This document shows, one piece after another, positions 53,376 through 63,446 of a stretch of DNA of 64,000 nucleotides. The stretch is from NCBI GenBank assembly GCA_965229305.1, contig CBDDIZ010000021.1, positions 79,963 to 143,962 of the forward strand, read 5' to 3'. The position numbers and the translations under genes are program-made. Numbering within the stretch: the stretch's first letter is position 1; each line of letters begins with the position of its first letter. The stretch is from JALHNI01 sp965229305 (GTDB lineage: Bacteria > Acidobacteriota > Terriglobia > Bryobacterales > Bryobacteraceae). The notes below the pieces were generated by a model. It had not been told where the DNA came from, ran no database searches, and was given only the letters and a program-made list of their open reading frames with translations.

Positions 53376-54456
53376 AGCGCCGGCGACTTCAGTTCCACCC
53401 GCTGGCCGTTGCCCGTGATCACGACCTGGCCGCCCTCCAGGCGAACCTCGTCCACGTGCTTCAGGCCGGGCGGGCACTTCCGTCACAAACATCAGATAGC
53501 GCGTTGCGATCGTCGCGTTGGCCCCCAGCCACCGAAACGTCGGCTCACCGAACAACGGCGAAAGGCCCAGCAGTTCGCGTTTAGTCATGTCGTAAGGTTG
53601 CATCCCGAACTCCACGCCCCAGCTGTACTGTTTATTGGCCGGATAATTCATCCAATGCTGGCACCCAGGGATAATCGGCGCGGCGGAACAGATAGCCGAT
53701 CAGTAGCCGCTTCTCGACATTCAACGCCGTAATGAACTCGTGCTCGCGCGCCGGATCCATCAGGCACCCGATGTGGTTCAGTTCGCCGTCGGAGGCCGGT
53801 GTCTGCCGCAGGTCGCGATCGCCGTAAAAGGGCCAGTCGAAGTTCTCGGCGGGCGCAAACGTCCGCGGGCCTTTTTGCTCGTAAGGCTTGGTTTGGCACT
53901 TCGTCGACGAGGCATCCACCATCGTCTTGCCTAAGGCCAGAAACGGCGCGCCTACTGTCGCATGTTCGGCCCACAGCATCGGCCGGTCAAAGGCGAGCTG
54001 ACTCTCCAGTTCGCTCTCCACCAGGGCCACCTGCTCGGTGAGCGTCACCTTACGCCGGAGCACTTCCTTCACGATCGGCAACTGCACGCGGAAGCTCACC
54101 GACGTCGCGCTGGACTCCGCCACTTCCCACGCCAGCCGCGTTGCCTCCCCATGCCCCGGATACCCCGCCTTCTGCTCGTCCGCCGACACCGGACCGAACC
54201 CATCCACACACAAAAAATGGCCGGCACTCGGGCTCGCCCGCCGCCTCCCGCCTGCCTCGCGTGCCATCCGGTTCGGGTCCCAAATCGGGTTCATCGTCTC
54301 GCCCAACTTCAGCGTGAAGCTCGCAAACGACCCGCCCGGATTCAGAATCACCAGCCGCGCCTTCGCCGTCTCCAGTTCCACGCCCGGCAGACCTTCAAAC
54401 TGCACCGCCTTCTGCGCTAGCATCAGGCCAGGAACCAACCATAGGAGCCATTTCAC
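53372..54456 (-). CDS. exported aldose-epimerase-like (galactose mutarotase fold) protein; two frameshifts in this sequence
   Basis: From GTG 54456 (signal MKWLLWLVPGLMLAQ). The beta-sandwich pattern resembles DUF4380/aldose epimerase: LVILNPGGSFASFTLKLGET, CVDGFGPVSADEQ, LWAEHATVGAPFLALGKTMV, NHIGCLMDPAREHEF. The frame breaks near 53656: one extra T in GCATTGG (minus strand) hides PWVPAWMNYPANKQYSWGVE. It breaks again near 53468: an extra C hides EVPAGLKHVDEVRLEGGQVV. About 360 residues after repair, ending VELKSPAL. The stop overlaps that of the TonB receptor, tail to tail. The catalytic His/Glu cannot be assigned safely. Confidence 0.75.
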
Positions 54457-54469
54457 GCCCCACAGCGTA

Positions 54470-56820
54470 TCACTTACGCTTCTTGCGCTCCGGCACCCCA
54501 TCCGCCAGCGAGAACTGCACCCGTCCCCCTTGCGCCTCCACGCGGTCCACGCGCACCTTCACCCGGTCGCCCAGCGCAAACGCCTTCCGCGTCCGTTCGC
54601 CCACCAGCTTGCGCGTGCGTTCGTCGTAAACGAAGCGGTCCCACGACAACGACTCAATCGGCACCAGACCCTCAATAAACAGCGTGTCCAGTTCCACAAA
54701 GAAGCCGAACTTCGCCGTCGACGTGATCAGCCCCTCGAACTCCTCGCCCACGCGCTCGGCCATGAACTTGGACTTCTTCCACTCGAGCAAGTCGCGTTCG
54801 GCTTCGGCCGCGCGCCGCTCCGTCAGCGAAGTATCGTCGCCGATCCGCCGCAGTTCTTCTTCGGAATAAGGCGCGCGTTCGTGTTCCAGGTCCGCCCGCA
54901 GCAGCCGATGCACCACCAGATCCGGATAGCGGCGAATCGGTGAGGTGAAGTGCGTGTAGCTCGGCGTGGCGAGCGCGAAATGGCCACTGTTCTCGGACGC
55001 ATAGCGCGCCTGCTTCAAGCTCCGCAGCATCAGATAGCTCAGAATGCGCTCCTCCGGCTTGCCTTCCAGTTGCTTGATCAGCCGCTGAAAGGCCTTTGAC
55101 GAAATCTGGAAGTCGCCGGAGGGCACCAGATGCTCGCGCCGCAACTGACGGCCGTCGCGCGTACGCGTCACCGTCTTCAACTTCTTCATCGGCCCGGCGC
55201 CGAGCGACACGCCATACTGGCCGGCAATCTGCTCGAATTCGCTCACCTTCTGCGGATTTCGGCGTCTCGTGAATGCGATACAGCGACGGGCCCTTGCTTT
55301 CGAGATACGCGGCCACCGCTTCGTTTGCCGCCAGCATGAACTCCTCAATCAGCCGGTGCGCGATATTGCGGGCGCCTTTGCTCACGCCGGTCATGGCGCC
55401 GTCTTCGTCAAACTCGATTTGCGCCTCCGGCAGGTCGAAGTCGATCGACCCCGCGCCGCACGCGCTGCCGGTTCAGGATCACGGCCAGATCCTTCATCAG
55501 CCGGAAGCGGTCCAGTAGCGGCGCGTAGCGCTCCCGCAGTTCCTTGTACTCCTCCGGATCGCCCTCCAGCAGCCGGTACACGTTCGTGTAGGTCATCCGC
55601 TCACGGCTGCGGATCACGCCGCTGCAGAAGTCGCTTTTCACCGTGTGGCCTTGCGGGTCGATTTCGAGTAGCGCAGACATCACCAGACGGTCCTGGTTGG
55701 GCAAGAGGCTGCACAGATCGGTGGAGAGTTCGATCGGCAGCATCGGCACGGCGCGATCAGGAAAGTAGACGCTGGTGCCGCGCAGATACGCCTCGCGATC
55801 GATCGCCGACCCCGGCCGCACATAGTAGCTGACGTCGGCGATGTGCACCTGCAGCGCGAAATTGCCGTTCGGCAGTTGCTCCACCCACACCGCATCGTCG
55901 AAGTCGCGCGCCGTCTCGCCGTCGATCGTCACGATATCGTAAGCCCGGAAGTCGCGCCGCTTGGCCACTTCCTCGGCGGGCAAGTCGTGCGGAAACGCCT
56001 TCGCTTCGGCGATCACCTCGGGCGGGAACCGGTGCGGCAGGTGATGCTTGCGAATCATCACCTCCACATCGACCCCGAAGTCGTCGGGCCGGCCCAAAAT
56101 CTCAATTACCCGGCCTACGCCGCCTTCGCCCTGCGCCGGAAACTCCAGTAGCTCGATGTTCACGATGTAGCCGTCGAGCTCGGCCACCGTCGTGGGCCAC
56201 GCGGTCTTCACGCCAATCCGGTCCACCTCAGCGGCACTCGCCGGAAACTCCATCCCGGCCGGAATCAGAATCCAGTCGCGCAGACGGTCGTCGTGCGGCT
56301 TCACCCAGTTCGCCGATTTTCCGCGCCTGGAACTGGCCAACGACCGTGCCGTGCGCCCGCTTCAGAATCTTGACGATCTCGCCTTCGATGCGCCCGTTCG
56401 CGTCCGCGATAGGTAATGCGCGCCATCACCCGATCGCCGTTCATGCCCTTGTTGGCCTCGTTCGGCGGCAGGAAAATGTCGCCCTTGGCGTCGGCGATCG
56501 GCTTCTCCGGCACCACAAAAACCGAAGCCGTCCCGGTGCACGCGCAATTGTCCGGTGACAAAGTCGCGATTGCCATGCGAAGCCAGATACTGGTCGCGCT
56601 TCACCTCAATCAGATCGCCGCGCCCCAAGGCCTCTTCGATCGCCCGGTCCAGGGCATCCCGCCCCACCCCGCGGCTGCCCAACTCCTTCACCAATTGCTT
56701 GTAAGTGGCCCGGTGGTGCGCTTGTTTTGCTACGTATTCGGCGAGTGCTAAGGCGGAAAAACCCCTCCGCCAGCCGGCGGGTCGCCCGCGCGTCCTGATG
56801 CTTTTTGGCCACCCCCTCAT
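54470..56820 (-). CDS. rnr: ribonuclease R (VacB/RNB family); at least five frameshifts in this sequence
   Basis: Pieces in several frames join into one exoribonuclease of about 780 residues. An N-terminal winged helix (ALAEYVAKQAHHRATYKQLV) and cold-shock domains (VVPEKPIADAKGDIFLPPNE) precede the RNB catalytic core (DIVTIDGETARDFDDAVWVE, the Asp cluster) and PSYTHFTSPIRRYPDLVVHR. An S1 domain (FEGLITSTAKFGFFVELDTL) and a basic tail follow. One extra base is seen near 56519, 56411, 56319, 55450 and 55255. Removing them restores, for example, QRVRRGSIDFDLPEAQIEFD. ATG 56820 opens MRGWPKSIRTRG; GTG 56812 would need a sixth shift. It degrades structured RNA. Confidence 0.88.
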
Positions 56821-57053
56821 TATAGGAGTGAGTGTTCCAAACTAAGGCGAGAGCCTGAGGAATTGTTCTACGGCGACGGCTCCGCGACAAAAGTTTTCCA
56901 CAGAAAAATCACTAAGAAAAACTAGGGTGTAGCACCCGCCGTCGGTGCGATTCAGGGGTACCATCAGTATCATTTTTTATGACCACTAAAGCCAAACGCG
57001 GCGCTCATTTCATGCCATTTTCATGATCTGTGGCCTTCCCCACAATTGGAATC

Positions 57054-57093
57054 GTCCCGTGCCTGGGACACCACCTTCTCGTCCCGGGACGAG
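57054..57093. promoter_or_regulatory. paired GTCCC/GGGAC palindromes, candidate regulator sites
   Basis: GTCCC-GTGCCT-GGGAC at 57054-57069 and the perfect 16-bp palindrome CTCGTCCCGGGACGAG at 57078-57093 are 24 bases apart (about two helical turns). A third partial copy, GTCCCGGAC, lies at 57222-57230. They sit 220-260 bases upstream of the exopolysaccharide promoter. Repeated dyads of the same core suggest binding of one dimeric regulator. Confidence 0.45.
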
Positions 57094-57313
57094 CGGCCTG
57101 CCGGAAGAGCCCTAAGATTTGCATCTCTTAGAGAGAATTAATGATCGTTAACTGCATATCCGCAAAATCGGACTAGCCTCGAGCCCTCCTGTGTCAAGGG
57201 TTTTTCGTTCCGTTTCCGGACGTCCCGGACGTACTTCGAGGTCCAGTTTCCGCGATCTAAGTACCATAAGTTCTATCCCTTCCTGGGTGGGGATAGGGGG
57301 GCCCCCCTTAGAC

Positions 57314-57341
57314 TTGACAATACCCCCACGTGCTGTAAAAT
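57314..57341 (+). promoter_or_regulatory. sigma70-type promoter of the exopolysaccharide locus
   Basis: TTGACA (57314-57319), a 16-base spacer and TAAAAT (57336-57341). Transcription would start near 57348, giving a leader of about 220 bases to the ATG at 57572. Confidence 0.7.
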
Positions 57342-57571
57342 CACCTTAAAAGTCATTGGAAATGCACGTCTTGTCATGGGGTCGCGCCTCACTCATCTAG
57401 GCCGCGTACCGTCCCCCCTGAAGCGGTATTGCCGAGCGAGTTGATGTTCTTGTTCGCTGGCACCATTGCAAGGCCACACGTCGTTTCCAGTAGCGAGTTC
57501 GAAAGTTAGCGGAGAGTTCGAGACCGCCGAGTCCCGATGCCGACTAGCCCGGGCTTTCATTTGAGGAGGAT

Positions 57572-58594
57572 ATGAATCGTACAGCGTTAATTGTTTTGGT
57601 TTCAGTTTGGGCTCTGCAGCGTCCCTATTGCGCTGGACAGAACTCGGTTGGTAACCCCGTTAGCTCGTCCCCCACGTCGTCCTCGAGCCTTCCAACGACT
57701 TCCCCCGCGTCCGAATCTGCCATCCGTACTGACTACATTCTTGGTGCCGACGACATGGTTACGGTCCAGGTCCAGGATGTCGCGTTCACGGAACAGACGC
57801 CCATGCGCATTGAAACCAGCGGCCACCTCAAGCTGCCCCTCGTGGGTCGGGTGATGGCAGGCGGGCTCACTCCAGCGCAACTGGAAGACCGCATTGCCGA
57901 AGCCCTCAAGACCTACGTGCGCAAGCCGCAGGTGATGGTCCGCGTCGTGGAGTTTCGCAGCCAGCCCGTTACGGTCGTTGGCGCGGTCACCACGCCCGGC
58001 ATTCACCAGTTGCGTGGCCGGAAAACGCTCCTCGAAATCATTTCGCTCGCGGGCGGTCTACGCACCGACGCGGGCACCATGGCCACCATTACCCGTGCCA
58101 AGTTGTACGGCCCGATCCCGCTGAAGGGTGCCCAGGCGGACTCCACCGGTGAATACAACACCGCGTCGATCAACCTGCGCGACCTGATGGAGGCGCGTGC
58201 GCCCCAGAACAACATTCTGATTCAACCCACTGACGTCGTCGCAGTCGAAAAAGCGCCGGTGGTTTACGTAATTGGTGCAGTGCGAAAGAGTGGTGGGTTT
58301 GTGCTGAACGCTCAGGAAAAGGTTTCGGTCCTCCAGGCTCTGGCCATGGCCGAAGGCCTTGATCGCGCCTCAGCACCTGACCGCGCCAAAGTTTTGCGCA
58401 AAACCAACGATCCCGACAATCGCCAGGAACTGGCGGTTAACGTGAAAAAAATTCTCGATGGGAAAGGCTCCGATGTCCCGATGCAAGCCGACGACATCCT
58501 GTTCATTCCCACGAGTGTCGCTAAGAATGCCAGCCTGCGCGGTTTGGAAGCAGCCATTCAAATCGGCACTGGTGTGGCAATCTTCCGACGGTAG
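57572..58594 (+). CDS. polysaccharide export outer-membrane protein (Wza-like, Poly_export plus SLBB)
   Basis: 340 residues with GAGGAGG just before ATG 57572. A signal (TALIVLVSVWALQRPYCAG) is followed by a Ser/Thr/Pro-rich linker. The Poly_export domain starts DYILGADDMVTVQVQDVAF (about 55) with GHLKLPLVGRVMAGGLTPAQ. SLBB segments are VTVVGAVTTPGIHQLRGRKT and VYVIGAVRKSGGFVLNAQEK. It forms the outer-membrane/periplasmic channel for polysaccharide export and pairs with the following BY-kinase. No lipobox is obvious, so it may not be a lipoprotein like Wza. It is first in the locus behind the 57314 promoter. Confidence 0.92.
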   Translation: MNRTALIVLVSVWALQRPYCAGQNSVGNPVSSSPTSSSSLPTTSPASESAIRTDYILGADDMVTVQVQDVAFTEQTPMRIETSGHLKLPLVGRVMAGGLTPAQLEDRIAEALKTYVRKPQVMVRVVEFRSQPVTVVGAVTTPGIHQLRGRKTLLEIISLAGGLRTDAGTMATITRAKLYGPIPLKGAQADSTGEYNTASINLRDLMEARAPQNNILIQPTDVVAVEKAPVVYVIGAVRKSGGFVLNAQEKVSVLQALAMAEGLDRASAPDRAKVLRKTNDPDNRQELAVNVKKILDGKGSDVPMQADDILFIPTSVAKNASLRGLEAAIQIGTGVAIFRR

Positions 58595-58663
58595 AAGGCG
58601 GGGTTAATTTGGGATTGAATAGAGACCTGAATGTAGAAGCTCTGGTGGCGCCGCAAAATCGGC

Positions 58664-61020
58664 GTGGTCCTGGTGCCCGCTACCGTTCATGATTGGGGAG
58701 CGCCGCAGCAGCCGCTGTCGCCTCGGCGCCCCGTCTCCAAACCGCCGGCTGAACCCGATACGTCGGTCAACCTGTGGCTGGTCATCAAAAACCGCATCTG
58801 GCTGATCCTCACCATCATGGTGGCCTGCGTCAGCCTCGCGTTGTTGTACACCAAGAAACAGGCCAAGACTTACCGCGCCTCGGTCACGCTCGAAATTCAG
58901 GACACCAACAACGACCTGCTCAACACGCGCGACCTCGACCCGCATGCCGCTTCGGCCACCCTCAGTTCCGAAACGTACATGATGACCCAGGTCGAACTGA
59001 TGCGCAGCAATTCGCTCCTCACGCGCGTGCTCACCCGCATCCTGCTCGACCGTCAAGTAAGCGCCATGGGCCGTCCCCAGACGCCCCTCGTGATCTGGGG
59101 CGTCACCGACGCCGCTGGCCCCGAATCGCTGCAGCGCATGGTCGCCCGCGCCAAGGCCAACATTCAAGCTCGCGTCATCAACAACACCCGCGTCGTGGAA
59201 TTGACCGGCGAAGCCGAAGACCCCGTCTTCATCGCCGACTTCCTCAACCTGCTGGCCAAAGAGTATAAGAATCGAGGGCTCGAAGTCCGCGGCGCCGCCG
59301 GCCGTCTGAACAACACGCGCCTCGGCGCTGAACTCGAAGGCCTGCGCAACAAGCTGCAGATCTCCGAACAGCGTCTGCGAGACTACGCCAAGCAGACCGG
59401 TCTCATGATCACCGAGGAAAAAGAAAACCTCGCCGAGCAGAAGCTCCGCCAAGTGCAGGAAGAGCTCTCGCGCGCTCAAGCCGCCCGCGTTTCCAAGCAG
59501 GCTCTCTACGAGATCACCTCCGGCGCCACGCCGGACTCGCTGCCCCAGGCCTTGAACGACAGCGCCATGCGCGAGTATCAGAGCAAGATCTCTGAACTCC
59601 AGCGCCAGTACGCCGACCAAAGCGTCTCGCTGACTCCCGAACATCCCGCCGTGCAGCGCCTCCAGGCCCAGTTGAACGAACTGCGCACCGCCCGGGACCG
59701 TCACTTGAGCCGCGTCGTCGAAAGCATCAAGAACGACTATGAGAGCGCCGTCCCGCCGCGAGCGTCTCCTCACCACCGATTACGCCTCGCAGTCCTCGGT
59801 CGTGCTCGACCAGGGGCCCAAAGCCATCAACTACCAGATGCTCAAGCGCGAAGTAGACACCAACCGCGCCCTCTACGATTCGATTCTCCAGAAGGTGAAA
59901 GAGTACGGCATCGCCAACGCTATGCACACCTCGAACGTCGACATCGTGGACGAAGCCACGCCGCCCGCGTTCCCCTATCGCCCATCGCTCCCCATCAATC
60001 TGGCCATCGGCCTGCTGGCCGGCGGTCTGCTCGGCTTCGTCAGCGCGCTGCTGCTCGAACGCAGCGATTCGAGCCTCCGTGAGCCGGGCGACATCTCAAG
60101 CCACGTCGGCGGCGTCGAACTCGGCGTCATCCCCTCGTGGACCGCGGAAAAAGCCCATGCACGAACGCGTCGCCGCCGCCATCATGACGCCCTTTAAGCG
60201 GCTCGGCGCCGCGCGCGACCGCATCTCCGAATCGGTGCCCGCCCAGCTCACCAGTAAGTCTTCCACCACCGAAATGAAGCCGATCGCCAAGAGCGGCTTA
60301 GTCGATTCGCCTGAGTTAGTCGTTTGGAACGAAAAGTATTCTCGTCTCGCGGACAGCTTCCGCTACGTCATTACTTCGATCCTCATGTCGCAGTCGCAAG
60401 ATCGCCCCACGCGCGTCATCATGGTCACCAGCTCCGGACCGCGCGAAGGTAAAACCACCGTTTGTTGCAACCTCGGTCTCGCCGTCGCCGAACTGAATCT
60501 GCGCGTCCTGGTCATTGACGGCGACCTGCGCGCTCCCCGCTTACAGGATGTCTTTAAGCTCCGTAAGTCGAAGGGCCTCGCCGACCTGTTGGTCGAAAAA
60601 GATCTCTGGGTCCTCAAGAACATCGTGATGAGCGGTGCGCCGAATCTGCATATTCTGCCGGCCGGCCGCGACCGCGTCAACGAAGCTTTTTCTTTCACTC
60701 CCGCCCATACCGCCCGCATGATCGAGTTACTGCGCGTGGTTCGGCAGGAGTACGACGTCATCTTAATCGACACGCCTCCGATTCTTTATCTGCAGGATGC
60801 GCGTGTCATCGGGCGGCTCTGCGACGCCGCCATCCTCGTGGCCCGTGCCGGCCACACCACTGCAGAACAGGTCCGCGCTTGCCACGCTCGCATGCACGAA
60901 GACCGCGTCCCTCTGATCGGGACCATCTTGAATGATTGGAAGCCGAGTGCAGGTGTCTACGGCGACAAATCAGGATATACGCGGTTCGGCCGTTATTACA
61001 ACCAAGAGCGGAATGGTTAG
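58664..61020 (+). CDS. Wzc-like chain-length determinant / BY-kinase; two frameshifts in this sequence
   Basis: From GTG 58664, about 785 residues after repair. A Wzz domain (LWLVIKNRIWLILTIMVACV helix, then coiled coil about 230-370) is followed by a second helix (LPINLAIGLLAGGLLGFVSA). A cytosolic tyrosine-kinase domain has Walker A SSGPREGKTTVCCN, Walker A' VLVIDGDLRAPRLQ and Walker B YDVILIDTPPIL. The C-terminal tail GVYGDKSGYTRFGRYYNQER holds the Tyr cluster for autophosphorylation. The frame breaks at 59752-59754 (extra C; repair gives SAVRRERLLTTDY) and about 60148-60152 (extra A; repair gives TAEKPMHERVAAA). A further break near 58690 is possible, since MGLNRDLNVEALVAPQNRRG-like coding precedes it. 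Confidence 0.88.
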
Positions 61021-61125
61021 TTTTTAGTCAGGCAGTAAGTCTCAACAATAATACGCACGCTCAGTCCATGGGCGGCACGCAGATCGATCGCTCGTAGTTT
61101 GCCCAAAAGGCTTTTCGGAGAAGCA

Positions 61126-62562
61126 ATGAAGTTACCCGACCGTTTGAGACAAGGCTCACGGCTGTGTTTTGATATCACAGCCTTTCTCGTCGCCTGGGAA
61201 ATCACCTACTGGCTGAGAATTTGGCTGGATGGTTTCTTTCAACAACATCTCACTCGCCAACGCCTCGAATCGCTCGTCCCCCGCGTCGAAGTGATTCTGC
61301 TCGCCTGGGTCCTCCTCAGCGTCGTCACCGGACTCTACCGCGGTCAGCACTCCTGGCGCTTCCGTTCCGTCGCTTGGCGCGCCGTCAAGTCCGGACTCTT
61401 GGCCGGCTTACTCACCGTCGCCGCCGCGTTCTCCTCGCGCCAACTGGGCGCCGAGCTCTCGCGCTCCTTCGTCCTGATGTACGCGCCCATCGCCTTGTTC
61501 GTCTTTGTTGCCTTCGCGCTCCTCGAACACTACGCGTTCCAATTGCTCAACCGTCAATTGGGCGTCCGCCGTGTCGCCATCATCGGCAGTGGCGAAGCCG
61601 CCGCCGCCATGATCGAGACCATCCGCGACCGCGCCGGCCGCGGCGTCGAACTCGCTGGCATCATCTCCTACAACGGCACTGGCGAATACGCCCATCGCCT
61701 CGATAACCAGGTCCGCCTCCTCGGCTCCACCGAGCAGCTCGCCGAACTGATTAACCGCGAACAGCTCGAACGCCTCATCGTCGCCAGCCGTGAAATGACC
61801 GAAGCCGAGCTCGAGGAATGCGGCCGCATCTCCACGCGCATGGGCGTCCCCATGAGCCGTGTGCACACCGCCTTCCGCCCCTCGCAACTCACCGTCACCG
61901 ACACCTACGGCCTCCCGATGGTCGACGTCACCCCCGTCTCGTTCACCCGCGGCCAGGAGATCGTCAAGCGCGCGCTCGACATCGTCGGCGCCGCTTCGGC
62001 CCTCATCGTCCTCGCCCCCGTGATCGCCGTGCTCGCCGTCATCATCCGCTGGACCTCGCCCGGCCCCGCTTTCTTCCGCTCCAAGCGCGTCGGCAAAGGC
62101 GGCCGCTACTTCACCCTTTACAAGCTCCGCTCCATGCGTTCGGACCTCAGCCGCCAAGCCGTGCTCGCCCACAACGAAAAAGGCGGCCACATCTTCAAGG
62201 TGAAAGGCGACCCCCGCATCACACCCATCGGCCGCTTCATCCGCCGCTACAGCCTCGACGAATTGCCGCAGTTCTTCAACGTCCTCCGCGGCGACATGAG
62301 CCTCGTCGGTCCCCGTCCCCTGCCCATCGAAGACCTCGACCCCGATGGCATGAGCAAGAAGTTCCGCCACTGGGCCGAACAGCGCGCCCTCACTGCCCCC
62401 GGCCTCACCGGCCTCTGGCAGATCAACGGCCGCAGCGACACCGGCTTCGAACAGATGGTCAATTTCGACGTTCAATATGTCCAAAGCTGGAGCCTCACCC
62501 TCGATCTCCGCATTCTCCTCAGCACGCCGGCTGTTGTACTACTCGGCAAAGGAGCGTACTAA
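61126..62562 (+). CDS. polyprenyl-phosphate sugar transferase (WcaJ/WbaP type)
   Basis: 478 residues from ATG 61126, with GGAG about seven bases upstream; the in-frame TTG 61099 is less likely. Four N-terminal membrane helices (FDITAFLVAWEITYWL, VILLAWVLLSVVTGLY, two more to 150) precede a nucleotide-binding-like domain (VRRVAIIGSGEAAAAMIETI). The bacterial sugar transferase domain has KRALDIVGAASALIVLAPV, GGRYFTLYKLRSM, ITPIGRFIRRYSLDELPQFF, NVLRGDMSLVGPRPL and PGLTGLWQINGRSDTGF. It starts the repeat unit on undecaprenyl phosphate. Its stop shares one base with the next ATG (TAATG). Confidence 0.94.
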   Translation: MKLPDRLRQGSRLCFDITAFLVAWEITYWLRIWLDGFFQQHLTRQRLESLVPRVEVILLAWVLLSVVTGLYRGQHSWRFRSVAWRAVKSGLLAGLLTVAAAFSSRQLGAELSRSFVLMYAPIALFVFVAFALLEHYAFQLLNRQLGVRRVAIIGSGEAAAAMIETIRDRAGRGVELAGIISYNGTGEYAHRLDNQVRLLGSTEQLAELINREQLERLIVASREMTEAELEECGRISTRMGVPMSRVHTAFRPSQLTVTDTYGLPMVDVTPVSFTRGQEIVKRALDIVGAASALIVLAPVIAVLAVIIRWTSPGPAFFRSKRVGKGGRYFTLYKLRSMRSDLSRQAVLAHNEKGGHIFKVKGDPRITPIGRFIRRYSLDELPQFFNVLRGDMSLVGPRPLPIEDLDPDGMSKKFRHWAEQRALTAPGLTGLWQINGRSDTGFEQMVNFDVQYVQSWSLTLDLRILLSTPAVVLLGKGAY

Positions 62563-63371
62563 TGGCTACGCTTGATCGGCCGATTAAACAACAAGTGGGT
62601 CCCGTGCGCATCAGCCCAACCAGCTACGCCGAAGCCTCCGACTACATCGGACGCTGGATCGACGACACCCGCCAGGGCCGCGCCCTCGATCGCGCCCGTT
62701 ATGTTTGTGTCACTTCCGCGCACGGCGTCGTCGAAAGCTCGCAGAACGCCACCGTCCGCTCCGACATCAACGGTGCCGACATGGCCACCCCCGACGGCAT
62801 GCCCATCGTCTGGGCGCTCCGCTCGTTCGGCCATCGCGACCAGAATCGTGTCTATGGCCCCGATCTGACGCTCGAGCTCTGCCGCCGCGCCGAACAGCAT
62901 GGCCACAAGCTCTACTTCTACGGCGCCAGCCAGGACACCCTCGATAAGCTCCAGGCGAACCTGCAGGCGAAGTTCCCGCGCCTCCAGATTGTGGGGACCT
63001 TCTCCCCGCCCTTTCGCCCCCTCACCCCCGAAGAAGACCGCGACATCATCCAGATGATCCGCGCTACCGGCGCCGAACTCATCTTCGTCGGCCTCAGCAC
63101 CCCCAAGCAGGAGCGCTGGATGGCCACCCATCGCGATTCTTTCCCGGGCGCGGTGATGATCGGCGTGGGCGCCGCTTTCGACTTTCACGCCGGCAAACTC
63201 AAACAGGCTCCCAGCTGGATGCAGCGCAACGGCCTCGAATGGTTTTTCCGGCTTTGCATGGAACCGCGCCGCCTCTGGCAGCGCTACGTGCTGGTCACCC
63301 CCCGCTTCCTTCCCCTCTGGTGGATGCAGCGTCTGGGGATCCAACGGTTCCCCGATTCGGCGACCCCGTAG
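62562..63371 (+). CDS. WecG/TagA/CpsF-family glycosyltransferase
   Basis: 269 residues from ATG 62562, with AAAGGAG seven bases upstream. Family motifs: VCVTSAHGVVESSQNATVRS (about 48), INGADMATPDGMPIVWALR, RVYGPDLTLELCR, KLYFYGASQDTLDKLQANL, IIQMIRATGAELIFVGLSTP, KQERWMATHRD and VMIGVGAAFDFHAGKLKQAP. GT26 enzymes add a second sugar to the lipid-linked primer. It overlaps the upstream sugar transferase by one base, so they are translationally coupled. Confidence 0.94.
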   Translation: MATLDRPIKQQVGPVRISPTSYAEASDYIGRWIDDTRQGRALDRARYVCVTSAHGVVESSQNATVRSDINGADMATPDGMPIVWALRSFGHRDQNRVYGPDLTLELCRRAEQHGHKLYFYGASQDTLDKLQANLQAKFPRLQIVGTFSPPFRPLTPEEDRDIIQMIRATGAELIFVGLSTPKQERWMATHRDSFPGAVMIGVGAAFDFHAGKLKQAPSWMQRNGLEWFFRLCMEPRRLWQRYVLVTPRFLPLWWMQRLGIQRFPDSATP

Positions 63372-63446
63372 ACGGCGCCCAGGTAAACTTCGCGGGCGCG
63401 CCGCCGCCCCAGCAGCATTCAAATTTCAGGAGGAAACGTTTTTTCA

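Larger units (their letters stand above)
56821..57571. other. long intergenic region between rnr and the exopolysaccharide locus
   Basis: No convincing ORF in 750 bases, and lower GC in parts than the surroundings. It holds three GTCCC/GGGAC elements (57054-57069, 57078-57093, 57222-57230), a hairpin CTATCCC...GGGATAG (about 57273-57296) followed by GGGGGG-CCCCCC, and a strong promoter at 57314-57341. A leader of about 220 bases precedes the first exopolysaccharide gene. I could not match the leader to a known riboswitch. Confidence 0.6.

Noticed and set aside
54470..56820. Several separate small genes in the rnr region
   Set aside because: The pieces align end to end as one RNase R with domains in the right order; single-base shifts explain the breaks.
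57285..57310. GGGGGG-CCCCCC as a terminator
   Set aside because: No loop-forming centre and no T run in either direction; it lies directly upstream of a promoter.
57350..57571. Leader of the exopolysaccharide locus as a c-di-GMP (GEMM) riboswitch
   Set aside because: The conserved GEMM core and tetraloop receptor sequences are not present; only short chance matches were seen.
60079..61020. Separate CpsD/CapB-type kinase gene following a separate Wzz gene
   Set aside because: Removing one A near 60150 fuses the frames within conserved sequence (TAEK-PMHERV), and no start codon with a ribosome site fits the kinase part alone.
61408..62484. 358-codon minus-strand frame opposite the sugar transferase
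   Set aside because: Asp/Ala/Glu-rich antisense shadow without motifs.
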